Below are positions 16,983 to 25,904 of a stretch of 64,000 nt of DNA, piece by piece (the first letter of the stretch is position 1; every line of letters begins with the position of its first letter). This DNA comes from an uncultured Clostridia bacterium (GTDB taxonomy: Bacteria; Bacillota; Clostridia; Christensenellales; UBA1242), in the NCBI GenBank assembly GCA_944362965.1, contig CALVTR010000005.1, positions 35,823 through 99,822 on the forward strand, given 5' to 3'. The position numbers and the translations under genes were made by a program. The notes under the pieces are model-generated. The model made no database searches. It was not told the DNA's origin and saw only the letters and a list, made by a program, of their open reading frames with translations.

Positions 16983-17551
16983 AATTTAGTGATCTCCTCA
17001 TATAGATTTTTCCAACTTGTGACAAAAGGTAAATTTTCTTTATCTTTACGATTATATTTAGTAAACATTAGAATGCAATTTATTCCACTTTCTCTCATTT
17101 TTCTACAATAGTCAGCACGGTCATCAATCATTATGTCGATGTTATTCTCTTTACATTCTTTTGCTTTATCTGGTGTTTTTGATAAAATAAGTTTTGTATA
17201 GTTTATTTTGTTCTTTTCAAGCCAATCAAGAGTGGTTTGTTCTGGATTTTTATAGTGGGGATATGCTCTGTGTGATATAAGATAGAGTTTGTGTCCGTCT
17301 TGCAAAAGTTTGTCCATATATTTTTTACAGTTTCTCCTAGGTTTTAAATCTTTTGCTATTCGTTCCATATTGTTATTATAAAATTCATCAACTTCTTCTC
17401 GCGACCAGTCAAACATACCATTGTTTATATGTTTTGCATGCTTATTAATAATGCCTGTATTTCTTTTATTTTTATCTTCTAACAGAAATTCTTTTAATAT
17501 ACTATTATCAAATGCGGTTATAACATTATCAATATCTAAACCTATGTTCAT
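16964..17551 (-). CDS. 5'-nucleotidase of the NT5C (deoxyribonucleotidase) HAD type
   Basis: This 195-residue HAD-superfamily phosphatase has MNIGLDIDNVI (nucleophile Asp6 and Asp8), a helical cap rich in charged residues (20-85), LYLISHRAYPHY in the position of HAD motif II, a lysine in motif III (near SKTPDKAKEC) and IDIMIDDRADYC as motif IV. This matches NT5C-type nucleotidases that dephosphorylate (deoxy)nucleoside monophosphates. AGGAGTAAT precedes the start. The next gene is a nucleoside hydrolase overlapping by 19 bases, which supports a salvage role. Specificity is not certain. Confidence 0.8.
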   Translation of the reverse strand: MNIGLDIDNVITAFDNSILKEFLLEDKNKRNTGIINKHAKHINNGMFDWSREEVDEFYNNNMERIAKDLKPRRNCKKYMDKLLQDGHKLYLISHRAYPHYKNPEQTTLDWLEKNKINYTKLILSKTPDKAKECKENNIDIMIDDRADYCRKMRESGINCILMFTKYNRKDKENLPFVTSWKNLYEEITKLCKKEM

Positions 17552-17752
17552 AATTACTCCTAATGCTTATATTATAACATAAATTTTTATCTTGTGTATC
17601 AAAATATCAAAAAATAACATATCAATTTAGTAACAAAATAATAAAATATCTTACAAGTGCATATTTTTAGCAAAAGCTATTTCAAATTTTTGTCAATGGT
17701 ATACTTTTAAAAGTATATAAAAATCGAAATTTAAAGCTCCTTTGTTTTTTAC

Positions 17753-17781
17753 TTGACAAATGCTTCTATATTATGTATAAT
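17753..17781 (+). promoter_or_regulatory. Perfect-consensus promoter of rnpB
   Basis: TTGACA (17753-17758), 17-base spacer, TATAAT (17776-17781); RNA start is expected near 17788-17791. Confidence 0.9.
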
Positions 17782-17789
17782 AATTATAC

Positions 17790-18117
17790 AGTTATGCAGA
17801 CAATCGCGTCAATTTTTGATGAGGAAAGTCCGAGCATCAAGAGAACTGGGTGCTGGCTAACGGCCAGCGGAGGCGACTCTAGGAATAGTGCAACAGAAAT
17901 AAACCGCCTATTTTTATAGGTAAGGATGGAAAGGTGGTGTAAGAGACCACCGCTTAGTTAGAGATAGCTAAGGCTCTGTAAACTCCACCTGATGCAAGGT
18001 CAAAAGGGCATATGTGCTTGTTCTCTCACGCCCTGAACGAACCGCTTGAACTTATTGGCAACAATAAGGCTAGATAGATGATTGTCTAATACAGAACTCG
18101 GCTTACAGCATAACTTA
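17790..18117 (+). ncRNA. rnpB: RNase P RNA
   Basis: This is the catalytic RNA that matures the 5' ends of tRNAs. The outer helix P1 forms between GTTATGC (17791-17797) and GCATAAC (18108-18114). The conserved GAGGAAAGTCCGAGC block starts at 17821 and the matching 3' block ACAGAACTCGGCTTACAG lies at 18091-18108, together forming P4. GGTGGTGTAAGAGACCACC and the CAACAGAAATAAACCGCC element are further hallmarks. The length of about 325 nucleotides is normal. It is flanked by a perfect promoter and a strong terminator, so it is an independent unit. The outermost end positions are approximate. Confidence 0.97.
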
Positions 18118-18142
18118 CCAGCTAGCAAAGAGCTGGTTTTTT
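18117..18142 (+). terminator. Terminator of rnpB
   Basis: ACCAGCT pairs with AGCTGGT around loop AGCAAAG, followed by a T-run (18137-18142). Confidence 0.9.
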
Positions 18143-18259
18143 ATTTTACGCAAGGTTTATATATATCAAGTGTTTGCAGATATAACTTAGTAAAAATAGA
18201 AAAAGATACTTTTTTAAAGAACAAAGTCTAAAACTTAAAAAAATGTCAATAATTTGAGT

Positions 18260-19489
18260 ATGAAGAAAAAAGAGTATTTAGAAAAGATTGAAAACTTGAT
18301 TATAAATAGAATCAAATATCATGCTCCAAATCTATCTAGTGATAATATAGACTACGAGCTTTTGGATGCCATTGGTATAGACACAACGTTGCCTGTCTTT
18401 TTATACAAAAAACCACTTGATAGATTATTTTATCAAGCCTTTTTGAATGTAAAGAAAAGCGTTGATTTTAACCTAATTTTAACATCACAGCCTAGTTTAA
18501 AAGAGGACAAAATAAAGTTATTAAAAAATACCCATATTATTTTAGAAAATGAGCTAGGCTCAAATCTTGCAAACACCCTTGAAGCACTTAATATAAACTA
18601 TTTATCTCATAGTGATTTTGCAAACAATCTAGAAGGCGAGTATCTTGCATTTAATGGAAAGAAAATTGAATTTGATTTTATTCCATTTTATTACACCAAA
18701 AAACTTATGGAAGATGGGGTTATATTTCAAGCGACCAACTTTCTATTAAATGGAAAGAATTATATTTTAAATTTCACAAACACAAGAAATGAAACAAAAA
18801 AAGTAACTTTTGAAATCAATGTGCCACTTCCTAGAGGCTATTATTTCTTTAAAAAAGGCACAGATTTTATAGAAATTGAAAATCTAACAAACAGACAAAA
18901 GGCATATTTTAACTATCATTTTAAAAATATTTCTTTTAATTTTTCAAATATGAGTGGAATAGCAAGTTGCACCTTTGCTTGCATCCATGTGACAGGAGAA
19001 GTGACGCTTTTGCCGAGACAAACTAGGAAGTGTTATTTTAATTATGGAGACAACAAATATTGCCTATATTCACCAACAGATATGCAAAATTTCTTCGATA
19101 TTTCACAGCAAAAAATCAATCAAATTTTTGATGTTAAAGTCAGCACTCACGACAAGCAATTTGACCAAGCTTTTAACTTCTCTTTGCCTTATAAAATATG
19201 GGAAATGTGGCAAAAAAATGGTGTTGACGAAAAAAGCGAAAACCAGTGGTTAAAAATGAAAAATCAAATCATAAAAAATTGCAAAAAAGGGCTTCAAATA
19301 AATGAAGATTTTAAGGGGCTTAAAGAAGTCAAAATATATAGGAATTTAGCGTGGAAGAGAGTTTTTATTGTCCACAATAATGCACGCTATATGTTCGCCG
19401 ATAAAGTCAAATATTTTAACTTCACTTTGCTTACAAATGAAATTTTTAATAAAAATAATGAAATTTACTTGTCTTTTGCCGATTCATAG
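18260..19489 (+). CDS. Unknown protein with predicted beta-rich central domain
   Basis: I do not recognise this roughly 409-residue protein. It is soluble, without signal peptide or membrane segments. The N-terminal third is mixed helical; residues about 130-270 look beta-rich with alternating hydrophobic strands (such as NGKNYILNFTNTRNETKKV and CTFACIHVTGEVTLLPR); the C-terminal part is lysine- and asparagine-rich and ends with mixed strands. I chose ATG 18260; the alternative TTG at 18254 adds two residues. No clear ribosome binding site exists at either. It follows rnpB and ends 17 bases before rarA. A carbohydrate-binding beta-sandwich is conceivable, but there is no diagnostic motif. Confidence 0.75.
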   Translation: MKKKEYLEKIENLIINRIKYHAPNLSSDNIDYELLDAIGIDTTLPVFLYKKPLDRLFYQAFLNVKKSVDFNLILTSQPSLKEDKIKLLKNTHIILENELGSNLANTLEALNINYLSHSDFANNLEGEYLAFNGKKIEFDFIPFYYTKKLMEDGVIFQATNFLLNGKNYILNFTNTRNETKKVTFEINVPLPRGYYFFKKGTDFIEIENLTNRQKAYFNYHFKNISFNFSNMSGIASCTFACIHVTGEVTLLPRQTRKCYFNYGDNKYCLYSPTDMQNFFDISQQKINQIFDVKVSTHDKQFDQAFNFSLPYKIWEMWQKNGVDEKSENQWLKMKNQIIKNCKKGLQINEDFKGLKEVKIYRNLAWKRVFIVHNNARYMFADKVKYFNFTLLTNEIFNKNNEIYLSFADS

Positions 19490-19498
19490 TGTAAAATA
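19470..19498 (+). promoter_or_regulatory. Candidate promoter of rarA, leaderless geometry
   Basis: TTGTCT (19470-19475), 17-base spacer, TAAAAT (19493-19498) ending 8 bases before the rarA ATG. It lies inside the end of the upstream gene. No Shine-Dalgarno sequence precedes rarA. Confidence 0.55.
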
Positions 19499-19506
19499 GC
19501 CTTGTC

Positions 19507-20787
19507 ATGGAAAACGCTAGAATACCACTTGCTGAAAAAATGCGTCCTAAATCATTTGAGGACTTTGTAGGGCAAGAACACATAGTTGACAAGAATAGTT
19601 TACTCTATAGGGCTATCAAATATGGAACACTTGGTAGTTGCATATTTTATGGACCACCAGGAACTGGTAAGACCACACTTGCAAATATCATAGCCAACAC
19701 TCTTAAGGCAAACTATGTTAAAATTAACGCGGTAACTAACGGTGTCAGTGATGCTAAAGCCATAATTGAAAGGGCAAGGCAAGACAAAGCCATGTTTGGC
19801 ACTGACACTTTTCTAATCTTAGATGAGTGTCACAGGTGGAATAAAGCACAGTCAGATTGCGTGCTTGAAGCGATTGAAGATGGTTCTATCTTTTTTATTG
19901 GCACAACAACAGAGAACCCTTATACTTCAATGACAAGAGCCATTGTGTCGAGATGTAGGGTATTTGAATTTAAACCAATCACATCAAAAGACATCAAAAA
20001 GGCACTAAAAAGGGCACTTGTTGACAGCGAAAATGGACTTGGCAATTTGCCTGTTGAGTGCGATGAAGACGCTCTTGACTATTTTGCCTATGCATGTGGC
20101 GGCGACTTGCGTTCAGCTTTGAATGCACTAGAGCTTGCCGTTATGACTTCGCCGATAGCAAAAGATAAAAAAATACATATTGACAGGCTTACAGCTGAGC
20201 AATCCATTGATAAAAAAGTTTTGTCTATGGACGAAAATATGTATTATGATTTTCTGTCAGCATTCTGCAAAAGCCTACGTGGATGCGACGTGGAAGCCGC
20301 GCTTTACTATTCACAGCGACTTATAAAGGCAGGTTGTGACCCAATGATTATTGCAAGGCGTCTTGTTGCTCATGCAAGTGAAGATGTGGGTATGGCTGAC
20401 TCAAATGCACTACTTTTAGCCACAAGTGCCATGTATGCGGTGGAGAAAATGGGGCAGCCTGAAGGACTTATTCCGCTCACTCATGCAATAATCTATGTTT
20501 GCGAAGCAGAAAAGTCAAACTCCGTTGTCGTGGCACTTCATAAAGCGGAAGATGATGCGGTCAACTTTACTGACAATAAAGTGCCTAATCATTTAAAAAA
20601 TCACCCGAGCACAAATAAAGATGGGCATGGAAGTTATAAGTATCCACATGACTATGGCGGATACGTCAAACAACAATATATGCCTGATTCACTAAAGAAT
20701 AGGGTATATTACACACCAAGCAAAAATGGTCGTGAAAAAAATTTAATTAGAAAAAAAATTAGAACAGATATTCCTGATGGGAAGTAA
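19507..20787 (+). CDS. rarA: Replication-associated recombination protein A (RarA/MgsA)
   Basis: RarA is a clamp-loader-type AAA+ ATPase that acts at stalled replication forks. The 426-residue protein has the family opening (PLAEKMRPKSFEDFVGQEHIV), Walker A GPPGTGKTT (residues 49-57), Walker B LILDECHRWN, a sensor-1 TTENP, an arginine finger in MTRAIVSRCRVF, and the C-terminal tetramerisation region with AEKSNSVVVALHKAEDDA and a PNHLKNHPS segment. Length and domain order are standard. There is no ribosome binding site; a candidate promoter predicts translation from a leaderless transcript. The next gene follows after 12 bases with its own GGAG. Confidence 0.95.
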   Translation: MENARIPLAEKMRPKSFEDFVGQEHIVDKNSLLYRAIKYGTLGSCIFYGPPGTGKTTLANIIANTLKANYVKINAVTNGVSDAKAIIERARQDKAMFGTDTFLILDECHRWNKAQSDCVLEAIEDGSIFFIGTTTENPYTSMTRAIVSRCRVFEFKPITSKDIKKALKRALVDSENGLGNLPVECDEDALDYFAYACGGDLRSALNALELAVMTSPIAKDKKIHIDRLTAEQSIDKKVLSMDENMYYDFLSAFCKSLRGCDVEAALYYSQRLIKAGCDPMIIARRLVAHASEDVGMADSNALLLATSAMYAVEKMGQPEGLIPLTHAIIYVCEAEKSNSVVVALHKAEDDAVNFTDNKVPNHLKNHPSTNKDGHGSYKYPHDYGGYVKQQYMPDSLKNRVYYTPSKNGREKNLIRKKIRTDIPDGK

Positions 20788-20799
20788 TAGGAGAGTAAT

Positions 20800-21849
20800 A
20801 TGTTTGGTCATAGAAGTGATGGCAAAAAGGTTAAAGGGTTGAATATAATTGATAGAGCTGAACCTTTTTTCATGCCACAAAGAATAGATGCAGTAAATTA
20901 TACAACAGTAAAGGTGCCATGTGTAAAACTTGATGAGTTTATCGCACGTGAAAGACGTAACGGCACAAGCTATAACTATATGCATATTGTTATTGCAACA
21001 CTTGTCCGTGTGCTATACATAAGGAAAAAATTGAACAGTTTTATTATGCGTGGTTCAATTTATCAAAGAAACTACATAAGCATTTCAATGGATATCAAGA
21101 AAAAACTTGATGACGACGGAGAAAGCGTTACCTTAAAAATGAAGTTCACAGGGCGTGAAAGCATCCAAGAAGTCAAAGAAATCGTTGATAAGGAGATTGC
21201 TGATAATACTCAAACCGATACTGTTCATAAAACCACGAAAACTATTGGAAAATTCACATGGCTTCCTGACTTCATATTTAGATGGTTTATAGCACTATTT
21301 AGATGGCTTGACAAACACGGAATGCTTACAAAAAAGCTTATTGATGCAAGTCCATTCCATACAAGTTGTTTTTTAACCAACTTGAAATCAATAAAACTTG
21401 GTCATATCTATCACCATCTTTACAATTTTGGAACAACAACTATGTTTGTTTCAATGGGTAAAGAGAGAATGGAGCCTTACATTGAAAACAACAAAGAGAT
21501 AAAAGTTGGCAAGTTTATGAATCTTGGCATGAGTCTTGATGAACGTGTTGCAGATGGACTTTATATGGGCAAAAGTTTGAAACTTTGCAATGATATAATA
21601 TCAAATCCTGACACTCTTTTAACAAGCATGCCAGACGATGGAACTATTCCGAAGAAACTTGTTAAAAAATCTAGGAAACTAAAGAAAAAGGCAAAAAAGG
21701 CAGAAAAGAAATCTAAAAAGATTAAACCTTTGAAAAACAAGGAAAAACATGATGTTAGAATGCGTAAAATAAGGCTTAAAAAAGAAGCGGAAACTGAAGA
21801 AAATGTTGTAAACACCAATAGTCAAGATAGCAGTTCACAAAATATTTAA
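20800..21849 (+). CDS. E2/chloramphenicol-acetyltransferase-fold protein lacking the catalytic His
   Basis: The 349-residue protein resembles the catalytic domain of 2-oxoacid dehydrogenase E2 and CAT acyltransferases: residues 34-90 give a first half of the fold, 183-215 contain the FLTNLKSIKLGHIYHH strands and 240-275 give MSLDERVADGLYMGKSL, aligned with the E2 motif D-H-R-x-x-D-G. The catalytic histidine of that motif is Glu248 here, while Asp252-Gly253 are kept. No lipoyl or subunit-binding domain is present, and no dehydrogenase genes are near. The last 70 residues are a strongly basic Lys-rich tail. It is probably not a normal E2; a non-catalytic or altered acyltransferase is more likely. 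Confidence 0.72.
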   Translation: MFGHRSDGKKVKGLNIIDRAEPFFMPQRIDAVNYTTVKVPCVKLDEFIARERRNGTSYNYMHIVIATLVRVLYIRKKLNSFIMRGSIYQRNYISISMDIKKKLDDDGESVTLKMKFTGRESIQEVKEIVDKEIADNTQTDTVHKTTKTIGKFTWLPDFIFRWFIALFRWLDKHGMLTKKLIDASPFHTSCFLTNLKSIKLGHIYHHLYNFGTTTMFVSMGKERMEPYIENNKEIKVGKFMNLGMSLDERVADGLYMGKSLKLCNDIISNPDTLLTSMPDDGTIPKKLVKKSRKLKKKAKKAEKKSKKIKPLKNKEKHDVRMRKIRLKKEAETEENVVNTNSQDSSSQNI

Positions 21850-21901
21850 AATATTTGCATATATTGCGAGAATATGTTAAAATTAACTATAGGAGAATAT
21901 T

Positions 21902-22216
21902 ATGAAATCTGTAGTTTACTTTATTTTAGCGGTCTTGACGATTGTCTATATAGGATTTTTGTGCTATGTCAATATTGCAGAGCCTGCTGGCGCTGTTATT
22001 GAATACATATCAGTCTATGGTGGACTTTTGATAGCTCTACTTTATGCAGGTATAAATTTCTTTGGAAACCCTTTAAAAATAGTATTTTTCGTGCTTCTAA
22101 TTCTTGCTGTTGTAGTGCTTATTTTGACTATTGCTATTCCAGATGTGTTTAGAAACTTATTTGGTGTAGTGGTAGAAAACGACCCAGTAGAAGCATTTAA
22201 AATATTTAAAGTTTAA
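21902..22216 (+). CDS. Small membrane protein of unknown function
   Basis: This 104-residue protein has three strongly hydrophobic segments (about 5-27, 36-56 and 59-83) and a short soluble C-terminus. I recognise no family. ATAGGAGAATATT gives a good ribosome binding site. It sits between the E2-fold gene and polA, 9 bases before the polA start, so it is probably cotranscribed with polA. Confidence 0.7.
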   Translation: MKSVVYFILAVLTIVYIGFLCYVNIAEPAGAVIEYISVYGGLLIALLYAGINFFGNPLKIVFFVLLILAVVVLILTIAIPDVFRNLFGVVVENDPVEAFKIFKV

Positions 22217-22225
22217 AGGATAAAT

Positions 22226-24721
22226 ATGGAAAAATTATTGATTGTTGATGGAAATAGCATAGCAAATAGAGCATTTTATGCTCTACCTTTTTTATCTAAC
22301 AGAAAAGGTCAGCCATCAGGTGCGGTTTTTGGGTTTGCAAACATTCTGATTAAGGTTATTCATGAAGAAAATCCTACACATATTGCAATAGCCTTTGACC
22401 ATGCAAGAGAAACCTTTAGAAATCAAATTTATTCAGAATATAAAATGCAAAGAAAGGCAACACCTGAAGAGCTTCTGTCTCAATTTCCACTTATAAAAGA
22501 AATGCTGAATGCTATGGAAATAAAAATTGTGGAAATTCCGGGCATTGAAGCTGACGATATCATAGGCACTATTGCAAAGAATAACGACTGCAAAAAATTT
22601 ATTCTTTCAGGAGACCGTGACCTATTGCAACTTATTGATGATAACACTGTTGTATGGCTTACGAAAAAAGGTGTAAGCGAAGTTGAAAAGGTTGACAGAG
22701 AAAGGTTAAAAGAGCTTTATAATATCACGCCAAGCCAGGTTATAGAGCTTAAGGCTTTGATGGGTGATGCTTCTGATAATATTCCGGGTGTCAAGGGCGT
22801 GGGAGAGAAAACCGCTCATTCTTTAATTGACGAATATGGCACTCTTGATAATGTTTATGCCAATATTGACAATATCAAAGGTAAATTAAAAGACAAACTT
22901 GCGTTAGACAAAAAGATGGCTTATATTTCAAAAGACCTTGCAACAATAAGAACAAATTGTGAATTTGATTTTAAGCTTGATGATTGCAAGTTAAAACTTC
23001 CTTTTTCTTATTCGGTTTATAAATTCTTTAAAAAGATGGATTTTCAGTCTCTTGCAAATAACGAAACACTATTTAATGAAGTTGTGGCTGAGAAGGTGGA
23101 AGTCAAAAAGGCTCAAAGGCATGTTTTTAATAGTGAAACAATAGAAGAATTGTCTAATTTCAAAGAAAACTACTTTTGTTATGACCTTCAAAAAATGGAG
23201 TTTTTGATTGGTGGAAAAATATACTATCTTGAAAAGAATATAAGCATGTTTGACTCCATAGGTTTTGATGACATTTCAAACAAAATAAAAACCATCTTGG
23301 AAGATGACAACATACTTAAGATAACATATTCTGCAAAAGCTGATATGCATCATTTAGAAGGTTATAATATAAAACTAAACAACTATTTTGATTTATCTGT
23401 TGCAGAATATATTATAAACGCAGGAATAAAATCAAGCGGAGAAATCGCTCTTGAAAATTATTACAATAGCTATTTAGACTTGAAGGAGCAGCTGACAAAG
23501 CAAAAACTTGATTTTATATACAATGAAATAGAAAAACCTTTGATTGAAATACTTTACAGTATGGAACAAGACGGCTTTAGAATAAACGAAACAAGGCTTG
23601 AAGAGCTTGATAAAGAGTTTAGTGAAAAGCTTGCCGAGCTTACAAAAAATATCTACCAAGAAGCAGGGGAAGAATTTAATATAAAATCACCAAGACAGGT
23701 GGCGTATATTCTTTTTGAAAAGCTTGGAATAAAGGCTTATAACAATAAACGAAACTCAACAAAGGCAATCGTGCTTGATGAACTTAGGTATATACCTCTT
23801 GTCAACGATATATTGACGTATAGAAAGTATGCTAAAATTAAAAACACCTACATTGACGTTTATAAAAAGCTTATAAAAGAGCATGGTGACGTTATCCACA
23901 CAACCTTTAATCAAACTTTAACAAGCACAGGAAGGCTGTCTAGCAGCGAACCTAACTTGCAAAACATTCCAACAAGAGATGACTATGGCAAAAATTTAAG
24001 AAAGATTTTTGTTTCTAAATTTGAAAATGGAAAGATAATCTCTGCCGACTATAATCAGATAGAACTTAGACTTCTTGCTGATATGTCTGGCGAAGAAGAT
24101 TTGATTGAGTCATACAAAAACGGTAAGGACATACACACCTTAACGGCTTCACAGATATTTAGAGTGCCAACGCTTTATGTAACGCCAGAGCAAAGACGAG
24201 AAGCTAAAGCGGTCAATTTTGGCATTATCTATGGGATAAGTGATTATGGTCTTTCACAAAATATAAAATCTTCGGTTGAAAGAGCAAAGAATTATATCAA
24301 ATCTTATTTTAAAAGATATCCAAATGTTAAAAAGTTTATGGATAACAATGTTGCTTATGCAAAAGAGCATGGATACGCAATCACTAAATTTGGACGAATT
24401 AGAAAAATTCCAGAGCTTAAATCTTCAAAATACCATACAAGAGCCTTTGGCGAGCGAGTTGCAATGAATATGCCACTTCAAGGCACGGCATCAGATATTA
24501 TTAAGCTTGCTATGATAAAGGTTTATAATAGAATGAAAAACGAAAACTTAAAAAGTCAACTTATCTTGCAAATTCATGACGAGCTTATTGTGGACACATA
24601 TCCTGGCGAAGAAGAAAAAATCGAGAAAATACTTAAAACTGAAATGGAAGATGTTGTTAAACTTAAAGTTCCGCTTGTGGTGTCGATGGGAATTGGTGAC
24701 AGCTTATATGATTGCAAATAA
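22226..24721 (+). CDS. polA: DNA polymerase I
   Basis: PolA removes RNA primers and fills gaps in replication and repair. The 831-residue protein has a 5'-nuclease domain (1-260; LIVDGNSIANRAFYALP, ADDIIGTIA, GDRDLLQL, GDASDNIPGVKGVGEKTA), a degenerate 3'-5' exonuclease-like domain (about 290-440) that lacks the clear DxE metal site, and a family A polymerase domain with SADYNQIELRLLAD (motif A), REAKAVNFGIIYGIS (motif B, Phe as in deoxynucleotide-selective enzymes) and LQIHDELIVD (motif C). Loss of proofreading is usual in Firmicutes PolA. AAAGGATAAAT precedes the ATG. A HAD phosphatase gene follows after 13 bases. Confidence 0.97.
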   Translation: MEKLLIVDGNSIANRAFYALPFLSNRKGQPSGAVFGFANILIKVIHEENPTHIAIAFDHARETFRNQIYSEYKMQRKATPEELLSQFPLIKEMLNAMEIKIVEIPGIEADDIIGTIAKNNDCKKFILSGDRDLLQLIDDNTVVWLTKKGVSEVEKVDRERLKELYNITPSQVIELKALMGDASDNIPGVKGVGEKTAHSLIDEYGTLDNVYANIDNIKGKLKDKLALDKKMAYISKDLATIRTNCEFDFKLDDCKLKLPFSYSVYKFFKKMDFQSLANNETLFNEVVAEKVEVKKAQRHVFNSETIEELSNFKENYFCYDLQKMEFLIGGKIYYLEKNISMFDSIGFDDISNKIKTILEDDNILKITYSAKADMHHLEGYNIKLNNYFDLSVAEYIINAGIKSSGEIALENYYNSYLDLKEQLTKQKLDFIYNEIEKPLIEILYSMEQDGFRINETRLEELDKEFSEKLAELTKNIYQEAGEEFNIKSPRQVAYILFEKLGIKAYNNKRNSTKAIVLDELRYIPLVNDILTYRKYAKIKNTYIDVYKKLIKEHGDVIHTTFNQTLTSTGRLSSSEPNLQNIPTRDDYGKNLRKIFVSKFENGKIISADYNQIELRLLADMSGEEDLIESYKNGKDIHTLTASQIFRVPTLYVTPEQRREAKAVNFGIIYGISDYGLSQNIKSSVERAKNYIKSYFKRYPNVKKFMDNNVAYAKEHGYAITKFGRIRKIPELKSSKYHTRAFGERVAMNMPLQGTASDIIKLAMIKVYNRMKNENLKSQLILQIHDELIVDTYPGEEEKIEKILKTEMEDVVKLKVPLVVSMGIGDSLYDCK

Positions 24722-24734
24722 ATTGGAGATACAA

Positions 24735-25400
24735 ATGAAAACAAAACTTATCATATTTGACTTTGATGGAACGCTAAGCAAACCGAGCAAACTTCCTAAC
24801 AGTTGGGCAAGAGTATGGAACAAAATAGGAAGAGAAAAAGACGACGAAATCCTATATGAAAAATATAGCAGGGGAGAGCTAGATTACAACGAGTGGGCAA
24901 AAGAAGTAATTAAAGTCTATCAAGATGCAGGTGTAAACCGAGCACTTTTAAAAGAAATATCAAAAGACACATTGCTTCTAGATAACGCAAAGGATGTGCT
25001 AAAATATCTTTATGAAAATGATATAAAAACAATAATCTTATCTGGTGGAATTAAAAATATCATTGATGAAGTTTTAGGGGATTGTAAAAATTATATCTAT
25101 AAAGTAGAGGCACAAGAGCTTTTATTTGACGAAAATGGCAAACTTGAAGGCATAACTATACTTGACCATCATATTGAAGATAAAAGCCAATTTGTTTCGA
25201 TAATGATGAAAAATCTAAAACTAAGCCCTGACGAAGTGCTATTCTTCGGAAACGGAAAGAATGACGAAGATGTATATAAAACTGGTGTTAAAACAATATG
25301 CATAAATCCAGATGATGCACACTACAATAATAAACTATATTGGAGTGAGACAATAAAGCGGACGAATGATTTGAAATCAATTTTGACCTTTGTAAAATAA
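24735..25400 (+). CDS. HAD-IB family phosphatase (SerB-like)
   Basis: This 221-residue haloacid-dehalogenase phosphatase has KLIIFDFDGTL (nucleophile Asp9 and Asp11), an alpha-helical cap (30-80), TIILSGGI as motif II, a lysine near residue 150 and FFGNGKNDEDVYKTG as motif IV. This is the subfamily IB pattern of phosphoserine phosphatase-like enzymes; the substrate is not predictable. I chose ATG 24735 with TTGGAG upstream, because the longer open frame from 24576 runs through the polA coding region. Likely cotranscribed with polA. Confidence 0.85.
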   Translation: MKTKLIIFDFDGTLSKPSKLPNSWARVWNKIGREKDDEILYEKYSRGELDYNEWAKEVIKVYQDAGVNRALLKEISKDTLLLDNAKDVLKYLYENDIKTIILSGGIKNIIDEVLGDCKNYIYKVEAQELLFDENGKLEGITILDHHIEDKSQFVSIMMKNLKLSPDEVLFFGNGKNDEDVYKTGVKTICINPDDAHYNNKLYWSETIKRTNDLKSILTFVK

Positions 25401-25476
25401 TTACAAAAGAGAGAAAAACTTGTTTAATTTGTTTGACTAAATTTACTTAAAAGGGTATACTCATTATGGAGATGTG

Positions 25477-25902
25477 ATGCAAAAGCATAGAAAAATGGGA
25501 GTAGATTATGGAGATAAACGTATAGGCATTGCTTTAAGTGACCTTTTATGTATCATCTCTAGCCCTTATGAAGTCTATCAAAATCGTGGCGAAGAAGACG
25601 CACTAAAGCATCTTGACAAAATTATCAAAGATAACGATGTTGACGAAGTTGCTTTTGGTCTGCCACTAAATATGGACGGCACTGAAGGTGATAGGGCAAA
25701 ACTGCATAGAGCTTTTGGTGAAAAGCTTGCGGACTACTCTGGTGTTAAAGTTCATTTTATAGATGAGCGCTTAACCTCGGCTGAAGCGGAAGATATCTTG
25801 ATATCAAGCGGTGTCCGAAGGGAAAAGCGAAAGGAACTCATCGATAAAATAGCTGCACAACTAATTTTGCAGACATTCATAGAAAATTTAAAAGGGGATT
25901 AA
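25477..25902 (+). CDS. ruvX: Putative pre-16S rRNA nuclease / Holliday junction resolvase-like RuvX
   Basis: The 141-residue protein belongs to the YqgF/RuvX RNase H-like family: MGVDYGDKRIGIALSD near the N-terminus carries the first acidic residue, FGLPLNMDGTEGDRA the phosphate-contact loop, and FIDERLTSAEAED the second acidic pair. E. coli YqgF processes the 16S rRNA 5' end; a junction-resolving role has also been proposed. ATG 25477 follows GGAG at 5 bases; a GTG one codon earlier is less likely. The DUF1292 gene two bases downstream is its usual partner in Firmicutes. Confidence 0.93.
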   Translation: MQKHRKMGVDYGDKRIGIALSDLLCIISSPYEVYQNRGEEDALKHLDKIIKDNDVDEVAFGLPLNMDGTEGDRAKLHRAFGEKLADYSGVKVHFIDERLTSAEAEDILISSGVRREKRKELIDKIAAQLILQTFIENLKGD

Positions 25903-25904
25903 AT

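Noticed and set aside
18254-18259. TTG start two codons before the unknown protein at 18260
   Set aside because: ATG is the more probable start and neither has a ribosome binding site to decide otherwise.
24576-24734. N-terminal extension of the HAD phosphatase
   Set aside because: The extension is polA coding sequence read out of frame; ATG 24735 has a ribosome binding site and begins the family motif.
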